A stretch of DNA of 64,000 nucleotides from positions 59,220 through 123,219 of the forward strand of contig NZ_JACDSF010000003.1 in NCBI RefSeq assembly GCF_013449685.1. The letters are read 5' to 3'. The notes below the pieces were generated by a model. That model saw only the letters and a list, made by a program, of their open reading frames with translations, was not told the DNA's origin and did not search any database. A program made the position numbers and the translations under genes. Position 1 is the stretch's first letter; the number at the start of each line of letters is the position of its first letter. The stretch comes from Pectobacterium brasiliense (GTDB taxonomy: Bacteria > Pseudomonadota > Gammaproteobacteria > Enterobacterales > Enterobacteriaceae). This document shows, piece by piece, positions 18,185 through 27,498 of the stretch.

Positions 18185-19498
18185 TTATCTTTCGCTGCGG
18201 GCTTTCCAGCGTTCGCTCGCCAGGTAGCCGTTCACACCCACATCCAGCAAAGGGCGTGGCGGCAAGTAATTTGCCTGCCCGAGCGATTGCATATCGCTAA
18301 TCAGCGGGTTGTCTTCACCTAGTGCCAAATCCGCCAGAATATGCCCGGCAGCGGTTTGCTTCGACAGCCCCGCCCCATTACAGCCTGCGGACGCGTACAC
18401 ATTATCGCTTAGCTGCCCCCAAATTGGTGCCCCGTTGCGCGTGACGCTAATCAAGCCTGACCAGGTATGCGCCATCTTCACGTCGCTCAACTGCGGGAAC
18501 ATCCGGGCAAAAATAGCCGCGTGACGACGCGCGTGACGTCCGGTTTCTACAGCGCTATTGACCAACTCAGGCGTAAATTTCACATGCTCCCGAATCAGGA
18601 AGCGATGATCGCGCGTATAGCGCAGCGTCGCGCTGGCCAGCGCATTCACCGGCGTCAGCCCCCAGTCCGGCATATCGCCCATACGAGCTAGCTGTTCCAC
18701 ATTTAACGGTTCCGTCAGCGTCGCGAAAGTCGCCACGGCAAACACCCGACCATTGAACAGCGGCAGGCCGCGCGCCGCGCCGTTAATCGCCATCATCAGC
18801 TTATCCGCATGAATCTCGCCGTACGGCGTTTCCACGCGAATCCGCGATCCCGTTTCGATATTCAACGCCGGAGAATGGGCGTAGACCGTCACATTCTTCG
18901 GTAGGTTCGCCACCAGCCCGACCACCAGCGCCGCCGGGTTTAGCAGAATGCAATTGGGGGTGTACACCGCACGATGATAGAAAGATGTGCCGAGGCGGCG
19001 AGCAAGCTCGTCTTTTTCCACCACCTGATAGGATTCACCCAAATCATCCAATTCACGGACATAGGTATCGATCAGGCCGTCAAACGTTGAACTGACCGCG
19101 CAGTGATATTTCCCCGCCACGCTCCAGTCGCACGCGATCGCATGGCGATCCACCTTCTCTTTCAGATGTGCGACGCCGGACTGCAACAGGCGACGATACG
19201 CCGCCGCTTTTTCCAGTTCGGCCGTCGAACTGCCGATGTTGTGCGGCAAATCGATCACGAAACCGGAGTTACGCCCAGAGGCATTGTCACCAATCTCACC
19301 CGCATCCAGCAGAATAATGTGTTTATCCGGGCGCTGTTCAGCCAAACGCTGTGCAAAGGCAATCCCCGCATAGCCCGCGCCGATCACCAGCCAGTCCGCC
19401 GTTGTTTTTCCACGCTGCTGAGGATAATTCGGTTTATCGATAAGATCTGCCGACCAGCCATTACGATTCTGATCGAAAGGAAGATGTTTGATTTTCAC
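18185..19498 (-). CDS. FAD-dependent amine/amino-acid oxidoreductase (DAO family), function unknown
   Basis: Encodes 437 residues from a GTG at 19498 (an AAGG sits about 10 bases upstream); a longer TTG-initiated frame from 19552 is possible. The dinucleotide fold is 'WLVIGAGYAGIAFAQRLAE', followed by 'LLDAGEIGDNASGRNSGFV', the typical FAD-contact segment of DAO-family enzymes such as PuuB. The C-terminal 'VYASAGCNGAGLSKQTAAGHILAD' completes the FAD site. The family oxidises amines, sarcosine, glycine or glutamylated polyamines. No transporter or catabolic partner adjoins it, so the substrate stays open. It is downstream of gdhA on the same strand, but gdhA has its own terminator nearer by and each has separate spacing. 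Confidence 0.75.
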   Translation of the reverse strand: MKIKHLPFDQNRNGWSADLIDKPNYPQQRGKTTADWLVIGAGYAGIAFAQRLAEQRPDKHIILLDAGEIGDNASGRNSGFVIDLPHNIGSSTAELEKAAAYRRLLQSGVAHLKEKVDRHAIACDWSVAGKYHCAVSSTFDGLIDTYVRELDDLGESYQVVEKDELARRLGTSFYHRAVYTPNCILLNPAALVVGLVANLPKNVTVYAHSPALNIETGSRIRVETPYGEIHADKLMMAINGAARGLPLFNGRVFAVATFATLTEPLNVEQLARMGDMPDWGLTPVNALASATLRYTRDHRFLIREHVKFTPELVNSAVETGRHARRHAAIFARMFPQLSDVKMAHTWSGLISVTRNGAPIWGQLSDNVYASAGCNGAGLSKQTAAGHILADLALGEDNPLISDMQSLGQANYLPPRPLLDVGVNGYLASERWKARSER

Positions 19499-19632
19499 AA
19501 TGGTGTAAGCCTTGAAGAAAACGGGTTGTACCAGAAGACTGACGATACGCAATGCTGATTAAGATAAAGAAAGGCAGGAAGCGGTGTCCAGCAAGAAATG
19601 TCGCTAAAATTTAGAAAAATAATTGAAAAATC

Positions 19633-19658
19633 AAGGTGCCTGCGAATACAGGCACCTT
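19633..19658 (-). terminator. gdhA terminator
   Basis: AAGGTGCCTG (19633-19642) pairs with CAGGCACCTT (19649-19658) over a 6-base loop. Read on the minus strand it is followed by TGATTTTTC, a T-rich tail. It lies 14 bp beyond the gdhA stop. Confidence 0.85.
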
Positions 19659-19672
19659 AGCTACATTATGCG

Positions 19673-21016
19673 TTACACGACGCCCTGCGCCAGCATCGCG
19701 TCGGCCACTTTTACAAAGCCCGCCACGTTAGCACCGCGCACGTAGTTAGTCTGGCTGTTTTCACCGCCGTACTGCACACAGGCATTGTGAATATCCAGCA
19801 TGATGTGGTGCAGACGCGCATCCACCTTCTCGGCTTTCCAGCCCAAACGTGCCGCGTTCTGCGCCATTTCCAGACCGGATGTTGCCACACCGCCCGCATT
19901 GGCCGCTTTGCCCGGCGCAAACAGTACACCTGCATCCAGGAACGCGTCGGTCGCTGGAATCGTGGTTGGCATGTTGGCGCCTTCTGCCACGGCTTTCACA
20001 CCGTTAGCAATCAGCGTCTGCGCCGCAGGCAGATCCAGCTCATTCTGCGTCGCACACGGCAGCGCGATGTCTACCGGTACTTCCCACGGCGTTTTGCCTG
20101 CGAGGTAGGTCAGCTTCGCTTCGCGCGCGTAATCTTCCACGCGGCCATAGCGTTTGTTTTTAATCTCTTCCAGCAGCGCCAGTTTCTCTGGGGTAAACCC
20201 GCTCTCATCCACTACCGTGCCGTTAGAATCCGATGCCGTAACCACGCGAGCACCCAGTTCCATCGCTTTTTCAATCGCGTACTGCGCCACATTACCAGAA
20301 CCGGATACCGCGACACGCATACCTTCAAAGCCCAAACCGTGGCGTTTCAGCATCGCTTCCGTAAAGTAGATCAGGCCGTAGCCCGTCGCTTCAGGGCGGA
20401 TCAGACTGCCGCCGAACGACAATCCTTTACCCGTGAAGACGCACGCCGTGTTGTTGGTCAGCTTCTTCATCATGCCGGTCATGAAACCGACTTCACGGCC
20501 GCCCACGCCGATATCGCCCGCCGGAACGTCCGTATCCGCGCCCAGATGACGATACAGCTCCGTCATCAGCGCCTGACAGAAACGCATGATTTCACCCTGG
20601 CTTTTCCCTTTCGGGTTAAAGTCCGAGCCGCCTTTACCACCGCCCATTGGCAGCGTCGTCAGCGCATTCTTGAACGTCTGCTCGAACCCAAGGAATTTCA
20701 GAATCGACAGGTTAACGGACGGGTGGAAACGCATGCCGCCTTTGTACGGGCCGATTGCGGAGCTGAACTGGACGCGCCAGGCGCGGTTCACCTGTACCTG
20801 ACCTTTGTCGTCCGTCCATGCGACGCGGAACTGAATCACACGTTCCGGTTCTACCAATCGTTCCAGCAGGCTGTAATCCGCATAGTGAGGGTTCTGCTCC
20901 AGAAAAGGCCACAGAGTGGAAAGGACTTCATTAACGGCCTGTAGAAACTCAGGCTGATGCGGATCGCGTTGTTGAACAGAATCAAGAAAACTTGCCAGAG
21001 ATACGATTTGTGCCAT
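19673..21016 (-). CDS. gdhA: NADP-specific glutamate dehydrogenase
   Basis: Encodes 447 residues, identical in length to E. coli GdhA. It makes glutamate from 2-oxoglutarate, ammonia and NADPH in the cytoplasm as a hexamer. The substrate-binding 'PMGGGKGGSDFNPKGKS' holds the catalytic lysines; 'VPAGDIGVGGREVGFM' and the nucleotide-fold 'VAVSGSGNVAQYAIEKAMELG' follow. It is the high-ammonia route of nitrogen assimilation and complements the glnA-dependent route also in this window. Single gene with its own terminator; no regulator site was identified in the 291-bp upstream spacer. Confidence 0.96.
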   Translation of the reverse strand: MAQIVSLASFLDSVQQRDPHQPEFLQAVNEVLSTLWPFLEQNPHYADYSLLERLVEPERVIQFRVAWTDDKGQVQVNRAWRVQFSSAIGPYKGGMRFHPSVNLSILKFLGFEQTFKNALTTLPMGGGKGGSDFNPKGKSQGEIMRFCQALMTELYRHLGADTDVPAGDIGVGGREVGFMTGMMKKLTNNTACVFTGKGLSFGGSLIRPEATGYGLIYFTEAMLKRHGLGFEGMRVAVSGSGNVAQYAIEKAMELGARVVTASDSNGTVVDESGFTPEKLALLEEIKNKRYGRVEDYAREAKLTYLAGKTPWEVPVDIALPCATQNELDLPAAQTLIANGVKAVAEGANMPTTIPATDAFLDAGVLFAPGKAANAGGVATSGLEMAQNAARLGWKAEKVDARLHHIMLDIHNACVQYGGENSQTNYVRGANVAGFVKVADAMLAQGVV

Positions 21017-21245
21017 GAACAGCTCCTGATTGAACGAATAAGTCCCCGTCTGCTTCTTTATTTTTAGACACGCAGAAGCTTGTGGGATCGGTGAAAATGA
21101 TGTTGTGTCCTCTGGACTATAACACTGGCGATGGATATTTAAGCAAGCGTTTTCTTTTTAGATAAACGTTATAATCCAATGGGATAGGAAGGGTTTTTGG
21201 GCGATTTTAGAAGAGAAATTTGCTATAAGTTTTTGTTATATAACA

Positions 21246-21273
21246 AAAGGCACAGCTAAGAAGCCGTGCCTTT
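21246..21273 (-). terminator. uspA terminator
   Basis: AAAGGCAC (21246-21253) pairs with GTGCCTTT (21266-21273); on the minus strand the stem runs into TTTTGTTATATA. It lies 35 bp past the uspA stop. Confidence 0.75.
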
Positions 21274-21307
21274 CATCACTGAAAAAAAATGCAAAAAAAG
21301 CTAATTT

Positions 21308-21745
21308 TTATTCGTCTTCATCATCACGCAGCGGCACGATCAGCATGTCGACATGTATGGTATTAATCAGTTGACGAGCAGAAGACATCAGTTTGCTCCA
21401 GAAGTCCTGATGGTGACCGCACAGCACGAGGTCAACACCGTATTTCTTAATCGCATCAACCAGCACCTGCCCTAAATCGCCACTGCCGCTCAGCGTTTCG
21501 CTGATAGGGTAGCCCGCATTCTGGGACAGCTCAGCCAACGCATTCTGAGTTTCTTCGGAGATACGCTGTTGCATGTCACCCAGATTGACGTCAATAAGCC
21601 CAGTGTAGAGATCGGAGTAGTTCACATCGACATGGATTAACGACACTTTCGCATTGTACGGTCTTGCCATTGAAACGGCTTTTTCCACTAGCACTTTGCT
21701 TTCTGGAGAAAGGTCAACAGCAATCAGGATGTGTTTGTAAGCCAT
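21308..21745 (-). CDS. uspA: Universal stress protein A
   Basis: Encodes 145 residues. A cytoplasmic Usp-fold dimer, induced by growth arrest and many stresses. The start [23 protein letters not shown] is diagnostic; the C-terminal '[24 protein letters not shown]' lacks the ATP-binding G2xG9xG(S/T) pattern, as E. coli UspA does. It is divergent from uspB, as in E. coli, but the spacer has been enlarged to 677 bp by an ERIC element. Confidence 0.95.
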   Translation of the reverse strand: MAYKHILIAVDLSPESKVLVEKAVSMARPYNAKVSLIHVDVNYSDLYTGLIDVNLGDMQQRISEETQNALAELSQNAGYPISETLSGSGDLGQVLVDAIKKYGVDLVLCGHHQDFWSKLMSSARQLINTIHVDMLIVPLRDDEDE

Positions 21746-21823
21746 AATAAGACTCCTTCCGTAAAGACTAATTAAGGGTTAGCAGATATTTCCCCTGCCA
21801 ATCGGATACTTAACAGCGAATCA

Positions 21824-21950
21824 TATACCCTAAATAATTCGAGTTGCGTGAAGGCGGCAACCGCGTGAATCCCTAGGAGCTTACTCAGGTAAGTGACTGG
21901 GGTGAGTAAGGGCAGCCAACGCACAAGCAGCTTGAAGTATGACGGGTATA
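21824..21950. repeat. ERIC element (enterobacterial repetitive intergenic consensus), 127 bp
   Basis: The element runs from TATACCC (21824-21830) to GGGTATA (21944-21950), exactly 127 bp. Inside are GTGAATCCCTAGGAGCTTAC and GTAAGTGACTGGGGTGAG, which match the two conserved ERIC arms used as ERIC-PCR primer sites with one or two changes. ERIC copies are non-coding, palindromic and spread by an unknown mechanism. This copy sits between uspA and uspB and would fold in either transcript leader. Confidence 0.92.
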
Positions 21951-22422
21951 AGGTAGCACTCGTCCACGCTATCGGACTGTTCAGTCGATCACAACCCGTT
22001 TTCAAACCTGTTAATTCTATTGATCAGTGTAGTAGAAACCGCTCCTTTTCACAGTTAAATCACGCAGCTTCTCCTTTCAGAAAGGGCATTATCTCGTCGA
22101 AAATCGGCCTTCATGCCGATTGCGCCTGCCTCTCTGGCACAAACGAACATTCTTCTTCTACACTACAAGTAGGGCGCGGTAAGCCTGTGCGCTGCACCCT
22201 GGGATGGAAAACAAGAATGGGGCTAGCCGTGATGCTGTTGGCTATCCCAAATGACAATAAAATCGTGCGCAAGCGCGTGGCATAACTATTCGTAGAAAAA
22301 TGTCACAGACAAACGTCGTAGATAAGCGTCGCGGATAATAGTAACGCTTATCATCGGTGACAGGTGGACAACGGGAAGGTATGGCCATCGAATCTGACGA
22401 ATAGAACGACCGGGAGGGAAGC
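21951..22422. other. uspB-proximal part of the uspA-uspB spacer
   Basis: No gene is supported. An open frame that begins inside the ERIC element (from 21893) runs through here but has no homology or ribosome site. A sigma-S-type promoter for uspB is expected near 22250-22400; the AT-rich stretch ACGTCGTAGATAAG... contains no hexamer pair I would defend. Confidence 0.45.
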
Positions 22423-22758
22423 ATGATTAGTACATTTGCGCTTTTCTGGGCTTTATGTATCGTCTGCATCATCAATATGGCGAGGTACTACTCTTCATTA
22501 CGTGTGTTACTGCTGATTTTGCGTGACTGTGACCCGCTGCTTTACCAATACGTTGACGGGGGTGGCTTCTTTACCTCGCACGGCCAGCCAAGTAAACAAA
22601 TCCGGCTGGTACGCTATATCTACGCGCAACGCTATCTTGATCATCACGACCCTGAGTTTATTCGCCGTTGCGAGCGAGTGCGGGGACAGTTTCTGCTTAC
22701 GACCGCCCTGTGTGGCCTTATCGTCATCAGTCTGTTTGCGATGACAATATGGTATTAA
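22423..22758 (+). CDS. uspB: Universal stress protein B
   Basis: Encodes 111 residues, the family length. An inner-membrane protein with two predicted helices, one at the N-terminus (residues ~2-22, [21 protein letters not shown]) and one at the C-terminus (~90-110, [20 protein letters not shown]). The basic central loop carries '[21 protein letters not shown]'. In E. coli it is sigma-S dependent and overproduction confers ethanol sensitivity. AGGG lies in 'gggagggaagc' just before the ATG. Followed by a strong terminator shared with pit. Confidence 0.93.
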   Translation: MISTFALFWALCIVCIINMARYYSSLRVLLLILRDCDPLLYQYVDGGGFFTSHGQPSKQIRLVRYIYAQRYLDHHDPEFIRRCERVRGQFLLTTALCGLIVISLFAMTIWY

Positions 22759-22831
22759 ATGCGGGTACTTACACAATTCTCTGGTATTACAACCATCATT
22801 GGTATGACAACCATGAACGTCGATAAAAAGT

Positions 22832-22864
22832 AAAAAGGCGATTCCCCACAGAATCGCCTTTTTT
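22832..22864. terminator. Bidirectional rho-independent terminator between uspB and pit
   Basis: AAAAAGGCGATTC (22832-22844) pairs with GAATCGCCTTTTT (22851-22863) over a 6-base loop, with a T-run on both strands. It serves uspB (plus) and pit (minus). Confidence 0.92.
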
Positions 22865-22889
22865 ATTTATACGTGATGAATTATCGCAA

Positions 22890-24395
22890 TTAGATCAGCT
22901 TCAACGCCAGCCAGTACAGCGTACCGGACATCAGCATGGAGACAGGCAGCGTCAACACCCAGGCAAGCAGAATACTTCTTATCGTTTTGCCCTGTACGCC
23001 ACCACCGTCCGCAATCATCGTCCCAGCAACCGCCGAGGACAATACGTGCGTGGTGGAAACTGGCATACCGGTATAGCTGGCGACACCAATCGACAGGGCC
23101 GCCGTCACCTGCGCCGAAACGCCCTGTGCGTAGGTCATGCCTTTCTTGCCAATCTTCTCACCGATGGTCACTGCAACGCGTTTCCAGCCCACCATGGTGC
23201 CCAGAGACAGCGCTAATGCGACAGCGACGATAATCCAGAGAGGCGCATACTCAACCGTCTGCAGCATATCTTTACGCAGGTTGCTCAGGTAACGCTTATC
23301 TTCGCCCGACGTTTCTGGCAGCTTGATCACCCGATCCATCGTGTCAGAGATACACATCAGCAAACGACGCACTCTGCTACGATCGTCAGGGTTCAACTGG
23401 TCGTAACTTTTCAGGTTATTCAGCAGACCCTGTGTACGGTCAATCGCAATCATCACGCGTGAACTGTCACAGTGAAACTCTTTCTGACCGTTGCCGGGAA
23501 TCGTGCTTTCTGGCGTAGGAATAACGGGTGGAGACAGGTCGATAACGTGCGTCAACGCGTCGCCGTGCTGCTTGTAGTATTCCTGCAAATTGACAACGGC
23601 ATCACGGGTACGGCTGATGTCATAGCCAGACGCGTTCATGTTGACAATAAACCCAGCAGGCGCGACGCCAATCAGCACCAGCATAATCAAGCCGATACCT
23701 TTCTGACCATCGTTTGCACCGTGAGAGAAGCTCACCCCAATCGCTGATAAAATCAGCGCGGTACGGGTCCAGAACGGCGGCTTACGTTTGCCATCCTGCT
23801 TTTCGCGATCGACAGGCGTCAGATGCACGCGCTTGCGTTTTTTGCTGTTGTTCCAGAACCGACGCAGCACCAGCAACATCAGACCTGCCACCACCATCCC
23901 CACAATCGGCGAGAGCAGCAACGACAGGAAAATGCTGATCATTTTCGGCACGTTCAACGCGTCCACAACGGAGGTATCCGTCAACAGCGCATTGGTTAAA
24001 CCAATACCAATAATGGAGCCGATCAGCGTGTGAGAACTGGAGGCAGGAATACCGAAGTACCAGGTACCCAAGTTCCAGATAATAGCGGCCAGCAGCATGG
24101 AAAAGACCATCGCCAGACCGTGCGCCGAACTCACGTTCAACAATAAATCCGTGGGGAGAAGGTGAACAATGGCATAGGCCACGCTCAGGCCGCCCAGCAG
24201 TACACCGAAGAAATTAAAGACACCCGCCATAACAACAGCAAACTCGGCACGCATGGCGCGGGTATAAATAACAGTGGCAACGGCGTTCGCAGTATCGTGA
24301 AAACCGTTAATGGCTTCATACATCAGTACAAACAACAAAGCCAATATCAACATCAGGCCAGTGTAGTAATCCAAACCGGCAAATAAATGTAGCAT
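22890..24395 (-). CDS. pitA: Low-affinity inorganic phosphate transporter PitA
   Basis: Encodes 501 residues (E. coli PitA 499). An inner-membrane symporter that imports metal-phosphate complexes with protons. About ten membrane helices are visible. The duplicated PHO4 signature occurs as '[17 protein letters not shown]' near the N-terminus and '[16 protein letters not shown]' in the middle. A hydrophilic loop of about 150 residues (from about 245) separates the two halves. The neighbour order uspB-pitA-yhiN is conserved with E. coli. No Pho box was identified upstream. Confidence 0.93.
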   Translation of the reverse strand: MLHLFAGLDYYTGLMLILALLFVLMYEAINGFHDTANAVATVIYTRAMRAEFAVVMAGVFNFFGVLLGGLSVAYAIVHLLPTDLLLNVSSAHGLAMVFSMLLAAIIWNLGTWYFGIPASSSHTLIGSIIGIGLTNALLTDTSVVDALNVPKMISIFLSLLLSPIVGMVVAGLMLLVLRRFWNNSKKRKRVHLTPVDREKQDGKRKPPFWTRTALILSAIGVSFSHGANDGQKGIGLIMLVLIGVAPAGFIVNMNASGYDISRTRDAVVNLQEYYKQHGDALTHVIDLSPPVIPTPESTIPGNGQKEFHCDSSRVMIAIDRTQGLLNNLKSYDQLNPDDRSRVRRLLMCISDTMDRVIKLPETSGEDKRYLSNLRKDMLQTVEYAPLWIIVAVALALSLGTMVGWKRVAVTIGEKIGKKGMTYAQGVSAQVTAALSIGVASYTGMPVSTTHVLSSAVAGTMIADGGGVQGKTIRSILLAWVLTLPVSMLMSGTLYWLALKLI

Positions 24396-24673
24396 AAACG
24401 TTAGGCCATTTAGTGGTCATCAACGCGGCGCATTATCGGCGACAAGCAGGGGTCTGGAAAAGCGAAATATGACATTTTTTTGACTTAATATGTGACGACG
24501 ATCGGTGGATAAATCACTTAATCAATAGAAATCAAATAATTATATATTTTTACTAAAATATGCAAATTGTTACGCTGGTATCGAACAAAAACCAACACTA
24601 CAATTTGCCGCCCTATGGCTTATCGGCCTGTGGCAATCCAAGAAGATAAAATCACTCATCGGAGAAATGCATT

Positions 24674-25879
24674 GTGGAACAGTTTGACGCTGTCATCATC
24701 GGTGCCGGTGCAGCAGGCATGTTTTGTGCGGCACAGGCAGGACAACGCGGACTGCGTGTTCTACTGCTCGATAACGGCAAGAAGGCTGGCCGGAAAATAT
24801 TGATGTCCGGTGGCGGGCGCTGCAACTTTACCAATATGTATGCAGAGCCGGCGGCCTATCTGTCTCACAATCCTCACTTTTGTAAATCAGCACTGGCACG
24901 TTATACCCAATGGGATTTCATCAGTCTGGTCAACAGCCACCGCATCGCTTATCACGAGAAAACGCTCGGTCAGCTATTCTGCGATGATTCCGCACAGCAA
25001 ATCGTGGACATGCTGGTAACAGAATGTGAGCAGGCGAATGTCACCCTCCGTCTGCGCAGTGAAGTGACCTCGGTGGAGAAATCAGACGATCGGTTCACCG
25101 TCCAGCTAAGCAACGGCACAGCATTCCAGAGTCCATCGTTGGTCGTTGCCTGCGGTGGCCTGTCGATGCCCGGCCTAGGTGCGACGCCGTTCGGTTACCA
25201 GCTCGCCGCGCAGTTCGGTATCAACGTGCTCCCAACTCGCGCTGCGCTAGTGCCCTTTACGCTACACAAACCGCTGCTCGAACAGTTGCAAACGCTCTCC
25301 GGCGTCTCCGTGCCGACCGTCATCACCGCAGAAAACGGCGTGACGTTCCGTGAAAATATCCTGTTTACGCACCGTGGGCTTTCTGGCCCGGCTATTTTGC
25401 AGATCTCCAGCTACTGGCAAGCGGGTGAATTCGTCACCATCAATTTGCTACCCGATCGCGATCTCACCCCGCTTATTAATGACGAGCGCACCGCTCACCC
25501 GAACCAAAGCCTGAAAAACACGCTGGCACAGTGGCTACCTAAACGACTGGTTGAATGCTTACAGGCGTTAGGACAACTGCCGGACGTCACACTGAAACAG
25601 CTCAACAGCGCACAGCAAACGCAGATCGAACAAAGCCTGCAACAGTGGCGCGTGCAGCCAAACGGTACGGAAGGTTATCGCACTGCCGAAGTCACCATCG
25701 GCGGCGTTGACACCCGTGCGCTGTCCTCCAAAACCATGGAAGCCAGCGCGGTGCCGGGGTTGTATTTCATCGGCGAAGTGGTCGATGTGACCGGCTGGCT
25801 CGGCGGCTATAACTTCCAATGGGCGTGGAGCTCAGCATGGGCGTGCGCGCAGGCACTGCAAGCCATGCAGGAACGGTAA
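24674..25879 (+). CDS. yhiN: YhiN/HI0933-family flavoprotein (NAD(P)/FAD-dependent oxidoreductase)
   Basis: Encodes 401 residues from a GTG at 24674 preceded by GGAGA. The FAD fold is 'DAVIIGAGAAGMFCAAQAGQRG' (residues 5-26), followed by 'MSGGGRCNFTNM', the family fingerprint. The central 'FTHRGLSGPAILQISSYW' and the C-terminal 'AEVTIGGVDTRALSSKTMEA...GLYFIGEVVDVTGWLGGYNFQWAWSSAWA' complete the HI0933-like pattern. Homologues include BaiN-type enzymes; the reaction of YhiN is not established. Order pitA-yhiN is as in E. coli. Downstream synteny breaks with the PtuAB module. Confidence 0.9.
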   Translation: MEQFDAVIIGAGAAGMFCAAQAGQRGLRVLLLDNGKKAGRKILMSGGGRCNFTNMYAEPAAYLSHNPHFCKSALARYTQWDFISLVNSHRIAYHEKTLGQLFCDDSAQQIVDMLVTECEQANVTLRLRSEVTSVEKSDDRFTVQLSNGTAFQSPSLVVACGGLSMPGLGATPFGYQLAAQFGINVLPTRAALVPFTLHKPLLEQLQTLSGVSVPTVITAENGVTFRENILFTHRGLSGPAILQISSYWQAGEFVTINLLPDRDLTPLINDERTAHPNQSLKNTLAQWLPKRLVECLQALGQLPDVTLKQLNSAQQTQIEQSLQQWRVQPNGTEGYRTAEVTIGGVDTRALSSKTMEASAVPGLYFIGEVVDVTGWLGGYNFQWAWSSAWACAQALQAMQER

Positions 25880-25888
25880 CCTTTTCCC

Positions 25889-25999
25889 TTATTTCATCAG
25901 GAGCAACATCACAACCACAACCGTTCCAATGGATTCGACATTCAGGTCACCTTCGCGAGAATTAATACCACCCATTAGTCGTACAAAGGGATGTATCAT
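25889..25999 (-). CDS. Possible 36-residue small membrane protein (unrecognised)
   Basis: On the minus strand an ATG at 25999 opens 36 codons ending TAA at 25889, 10 bp from the yhiN stop. The product starts MIHPFVRLMGG, has a polar middle (NSREGDLNVES) and ends with a hydrophobic run IGTVVVVMLLLMK long enough for part of a membrane helix. The ribosome site is weak (CAGG four bases upstream). I do not recognise the family. It could be a type I-toxin-like peptide, a leader peptide, or chance; nothing else in the 176-bp spacer explains the pattern. Confidence 0.25.
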   Translation of the reverse strand: MIHPFVRLMGGINSREGDLNVESIGTVVVVMLLLMK

Positions 26000-26055
26000 T
26001 GCCTGAAGATTTGTACACTTCACCGTGTGACGAATAATGTCTACCTAAGGAACGG

Positions 26056-27498
26056 ATGATGAAAATAAAGCAAGTCAAGTTGCACAATGTCGGGCGTTTT
26101 GCGTCTTTGGATGCCCCCATCGCGCCAACGGCTGGTTATCCTTCCAATATCACGGTACTGGTCGGTAACAACGGCGCAGGAAAGACATCTATTCTAAAAG
26201 CAATGGCAACGTCGCTCGGTTGGTTAGTGGCACGAATACGCAGCGAAAAAGGCACCAGCGCCACTATCAGCGAAAACACCATCACTAACCGACAGCCTTC
26301 CGCCGCCATTGAGATTACGGTTCACGGTGGTGCACAGCATCCAGAGCCTGATGGGGAAAAAGAAGCGAGTTATAGCTGGACGCTAGCGAAGGCACGTAGC
26401 GGCCAAAAAGGGCAGCATGTCAGCCAGTTGAATGACCTCTCCGCACTGTCTGATCGTTACCGCACCGCGTTAACTGAAAATGATGAAAGCAGCCTGCCGC
26501 TAATCGCGTTTTATCCGGTTGAACGCAGCGTGCTGGATATTCCGCTGAAAATAAAAGGCAAGCACCGTTTCCAACAGTTGGATGGATACGATAATTCGCT
26601 CAATCAAGGCGTAGATTTTCGTCGATTTTTCGAATGGTTTCGGTTACGAGAAGATATTGAAAATGAGACGATACCATCCTTGACGGATACCATTTATAAT
26701 ATACTTAACAGCAACCCTGAACAATTTATTAGTCAAGCCCTTGATCCTGATGACAATAAAGATATCGATATTAAAGCAGAAGTAACGAAGCTAAAAAATG
26801 TACTATCCAAATTAAAACTATCTGAAAAATCTAATAAAGATCCACAGCTTGATGCTGTTCGACATGCCATTTACCACTTTATGTCAGGCTTTTCTAACCT
26901 AAGAGTTCGCCGTAAGCCTCGGTTGCATATGTCCGTCGATAAAAACGGTGAAACCTTCAACGTACTGCAACTTTCTCAGGGTGAAAAGTCGCTGATGGCA
27001 TTGGTGGGGGATATAGCACGCCGTCTGGCAATGATGAACCCTGCATTAGATAACCCGCTGCATGGGCAAGGCGTTATTCTGATCGATGAAGTAGATATGC
27101 ACCTGCACCCCTCGTGGCAACGCAGTATCATTGAACGGCTGACCACCACCTTCCCACACTGCCAGTTTATTTTGACCACCCACTCACCGCTGGTGATCAG
27201 CGACAGCAAAGATGTGTTGGTGTACTTATTGGATGACGGCAAGCTCACTGAGGTGCAATCCCAATATGGTCAGGATGCCAACAGCGTCTTACTGGATGTA
27301 ATGGATACAGATATCCGCAATGCGCATATCGCCTTAAAATTTAACGATCTGTTGGATTTAATCCAGCGCAAGCAGTTAGCACAAGCCAAAACGCTGTTGA
27401 ACCAACTGACAGAAGAGTTACCTGCCACTAATTTGGAGCTAACCAAAGCTCGCCTATTACTGCGCAAACAGGAGTTACGCGGTGAGAGAAATAACTAA
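26056..27498 (+). CDS. ptuA: PtuA-like AAA ATPase of a Septu-type defence module
   Basis: Encodes 480 residues. An ABC/SMC-like ATPase: Walker A GNNGAGKT at 37-44, an ABC-type signature LSQGEKS at 306-312, Walker B VILIDEVD at 340-347 with catalytic E345, and a switch histidine in 'FILTTHSPLVIS'. A helical insertion (residues ~190-270) lies between. In Septu systems PtuA forms a ring-like complex with PtuB and licenses nuclease attack on phage infection; ATP or nucleotide levels act as the switch. It overlaps ptuB by 17 bp. Two adjacent ATG codons (26056, 26059) are possible starts after AAGGA. No reverse transcriptase is near, so this is not a retron cassette. Confidence 0.8.
   Translation: MMKIKQVKLHNVGRFASLDAPIAPTAGYPSNITVLVGNNGAGKTSILKAMATSLGWLVARIRSEKGTSATISENTITNRQPSAAIEITVHGGAQHPEPDGEKEASYSWTLAKARSGQKGQHVSQLNDLSALSDRYRTALTENDESSLPLIAFYPVERSVLDIPLKIKGKHRFQQLDGYDNSLNQGVDFRRFFEWFRLREDIENETIPSLTDTIYNILNSNPEQFISQALDPDDNKDIDIKAEVTKLKNVLSKLKLSEKSNKDPQLDAVRHAIYHFMSGFSNLRVRRKPRLHMSVDKNGETFNVLQLSQGEKSLMALVGDIARRLAMMNPALDNPLHGQGVILIDEVDMHLHPSWQRSIIERLTTTFPHCQFILTTHSPLVISDSKDVLVYLLDDGKLTEVQSQYGQDANSVLLDVMDTDIRNAHIALKFNDLLDLIQRKQLAQAKTLLNQLTEELPATNLELTKARLLLRKQELRGERNN

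Noticed and set aside
21893..22285. 130-codon frame starting inside the ERIC element
   Set aside because: It begins in repeat DNA, has no ribosome site, and its composition does not look coding.
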